A stretch of DNA of 8,521 nt. Source: SFWF01 sp964599835. GTDB taxonomy: Bacteria; Bacillota; Clostridia; Oscillospirales; Acutalibacteraceae. A model generated the notes under the pieces. The model was not told the origin of the DNA. It did not search any database and was given only the letters and a program-made list of their open reading frames with translations. Shown piece by piece: positions 7,248 to 8,521 of the stretch; position 1 is the first letter of the stretch, and each line of letters starts with the position of its first letter. The stretch is taken from the NCBI GenBank assembly GCA_964599835.1, contig CAZRHF010000101.1:1-8521 (forward strand), given 5' to 3'. The position numbers and the translations under genes are program-made.

Positions 7248-8039
7248 ATGGATTCTATCGAACGGGTAAAGCTTATCGGTGATGACACAGGGATAAGGGT
7301 TACTAAATACCGTCATACAGGATATCACACCCATTGGCATAATTTTTATGAATTTGAAATTACCGTAAACGGAAACGGTACTCAAAGTATAAACAATACC
7401 GACTACACCAATACAAGAGGCGATATGGTTTTGGTTCGCCTTACAGATTTTCATCGGATAGATACCGCCGCAGAGGTATACAGAATTCAAATCCCGATAA
7501 GCTGTATGCCCGAAGATGTGCATCGTATTCTTTCGGTAACAACCGGCAATCTGTACGCCCATGCATCGGAAGAGGAGCTTGGACGCATATCCGCACTCTG
7601 CGACCTGCTTATGCTTACGACCGAGGAAGGCGAATACGACAAGGATTACGCAGAGCTTCTGCTAAGCGTCATAATCCGCACATTTATAAGGCTTATGGAC
7701 CCCTCTGTGGCAAAATGCGCTTCCAATAACCGTCTTGTTGCGGTGTGCAGTTATATACAAGAGCATTTTACCGAGGATATAACCCTGGATACAATAGCCG
7801 CACATTTCGGCTTTAACAAAAACTATTTCTGCACATTTTTTAAGACCCATACCTCGATTACTCTTACGGAGTTTATCAAAGAACTTCGTCTTCAATACGC
7901 GGCTCGGCTTGTCGGAGTGACCGATCACTCAAGCCTTCAGATATCTGAAATGTCAGGCTACAATTCCCATTCCAACTATTTAAGAGATTTCAAAAAACGT
8001 TTTGGTATATCTCCGATTCAGATGAGAAAAAGGAAATAA
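7248..8039 (+). CDS. AraC-family transcriptional regulator, divergent from the GH95-like gene
   Basis: This 263-residue protein has an N-terminal cupin-like sensor (about 18-85, with HTHWHNFYEFEITVNGNG at 28-45, a His-rich start typical of the AraC sugar-sensing fold), a helical linker (about 105-155) and a C-terminal double helix-turn-helix (about 164-260). The first unit is near ITLDTIAAHFGFNKNYFCTF (178-197) and the second near LQISEMSGYNSHSNYLRDFKK (230-250), ending in the family signature GISPIQMR (253-260). The ATG has AAGGA (7235-7239) 8 bases upstream. It is clearly a separate paralogue from the first AraC-type gene, with little identity outside family motifs. Divergence from the GH95-like operon suggests it controls that operon; its ligand is unknown. 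Confidence 0.92.
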   Translation: MDSIERVKLIGDDTGIRVTKYRHTGYHTHWHNFYEFEITVNGNGTQSINNTDYTNTRGDMVLVRLTDFHRIDTAAEVYRIQIPISCMPEDVHRILSVTTGNLYAHASEEELGRISALCDLLMLTTEEGEYDKDYAELLLSVIIRTFIRLMDPSVAKCASNNRLVAVCSYIQEHFTEDITLDTIAAHFGFNKNYFCTFFKTHTSITLTEFIKELRLQYAARLVGVTDHSSLQISEMSGYNSHSNYLRDFKKRFGISPIQMRKRK

Positions 8040-8040
8040 A

Positions 8041-8077
8041 AAAACCGTTTAAGTTCGCTCGGAACTTAAACGGTTTT
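8041..8077. terminator. Bidirectional terminator between the second AraC-type gene and tyrS
   Basis: A perfect 16-bp stem (8041-8056 with 8062-8077, starting AAAACCGTTTAAGTTC) closes a 5-base loop, GCTCG. Reading leftward the arm ends in a run of seven T residues, a strong terminator for tyrS. Reading rightward it ends in TTTT followed by CTATTAT, adequate for the AraC-type gene, whose stop codon is one base away. Confidence 0.9.
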
Positions 8078-8080
8078 CTA

Positions 8081-8521
8081 TTATACAGAAAATTTATGGA
8101 ATACCTTTTTACCCTTTTTGATAACAACGCCGTTTGCAAGCTGTTCGGCGGTTATTTTAGTTGCGGGGTCGGTAACCTTTTCACCGTCGACCGAAACACC
8201 GCCCTGCTGAACGAGACGTCTGCCCTCTCCGTTGGAGGCGATGAGTCCGCCTTTACTCATAAGGTCGAGGATTCCGATAACGCCGTCGGTAAGGTCAGCG
8301 TCATCAAGGACGGTGGCAGGCATATCGGCATCGCTTGAACCTGCGCCGAAAATAGCGCGTGCGGCGGCCTGAGCCTTTTCGGCCTCTTCCTTGCCGTGGA
8401 TCATTTCGGTGAGCTCGAAGGCAAGTATCTCTTTTGCCTTATTAAGCTCGCTGCCCTCCCACTTTTCATACTCACGGATGGTCTCAATGGGGATGAAGGT
8501 GAGCATCTTGATGCACTTGAT
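8081..8521 (-). CDS. tyrS: Tyrosyl-tRNA synthetase, C-terminal part (partial)
   Basis: The visible 146 residues or so are the C-terminal end of a bacterial class I tyrosyl-tRNA synthetase, which charges tRNA-Tyr in the cytoplasm. The coding frame stays open through the right edge (codons for IKCIK precede the MLTFIPIETI segment), so the 5' part with the HIGH and KMSKS motifs lies outside the window. Supporting features are MLTFIPIETIREYE, the LAFELTEMIHGKEEAEKA helix typical of the end of the catalytic/anticodon region, and a C-terminal S4-like RNA-binding domain with GLIASNGEGRRLVQQGGVSVDGEKV and the ending KKGKKVFHKF. The internal ATG at 8506 is not a true start. It is a housekeeping gene that marks the chromosomal edge of the glycosidase region. 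Confidence 0.95.
   Translation of the reverse strand: MKCIKMLTFIPIETIREYEKWEGSELNKAKEILAFELTEMIHGKEEAEKAQAAARAIFGAGSSDADMPATVLDDADLTDGVIGILDLMSKGGLIASNGEGRRLVQQGGVSVDGEKVTDPATKITAEQLANGVVIKKGKKVFHKFSV

Noticed and set aside
7149..7562. A 137-residue - strand open frame covering the gap and the start of the second AraC-type gene
   Set aside because: It overlaps the promoter and sensor domain of a clear AraC gene and has no support of its own.

Overview
The window looks like chromosomal DNA of a Gram-positive, anaerobic Firmicute, most likely a gut Clostridia of the Oscillospiraceae/Ruminococcaceae type. This is inferred from the strong AGGAGG-like ribosome binding sites, near-consensus sigma-A promoters, moderate GC content, hairpin terminators and the glycosidase/AraC gene mix. 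There is no taxonomic marker in the window beyond a partial tyrS, so the lineage call is tentative.

Layout, left to right: (1) positions 1-100 hold two terminators, one for an unseen + strand gene to the left and one for the - strand operon that ends at 107. (2) Module A (107-4242) is a GH20-GH3 operon on the - strand, both genes related to beta-N-acetylhexosaminidases, divergently transcribed from an AraC-family regulator on the + strand. The two directions share overlapping promoters built around one palindromic -10 box. (3) A bidirectional terminator lies at 4244-4279. (4) Module B (4282-8039) is a GH95-like glycosidase (alpha-L-fucosidase/galactosidase superfamily) followed by a small lipoprotein gene that appears broken by two one-base frameshifts, both on the - strand, divergent from a second AraC-family regulator on the + strand. 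(5) A bidirectional terminator at 8041-8077 separates this from the 3' end of tyrosyl-tRNA synthetase (tyrS) on the - strand, which runs off the right edge.

How the parts may work together: the three glycosidases have no visible signal peptides and should act in the cytoplasm. Their activities (removal of terminal HexNAc and of terminal fucose/galactose-type sugars) fit the final trimming of imported host-type glycans such as mucin or milk oligosaccharide fragments. Each AraC protein has an N-terminal cupin-like sensor and a C-terminal double helix-turn-helix, and each is placed to control the glycosidase operon it diverges from. No transporter is visible in the window, so uptake must be encoded elsewhere. 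No mobile element, CRISPR array, tRNA or rRNA was seen, and no gene-free stretch exceeds 300 bases. I found no clearly novel multi-gene system; the points most worth a second look are the shared palindromic -10 box, the doubly frameshifted lipoprotein gene and the divergent GH95-like enzyme.
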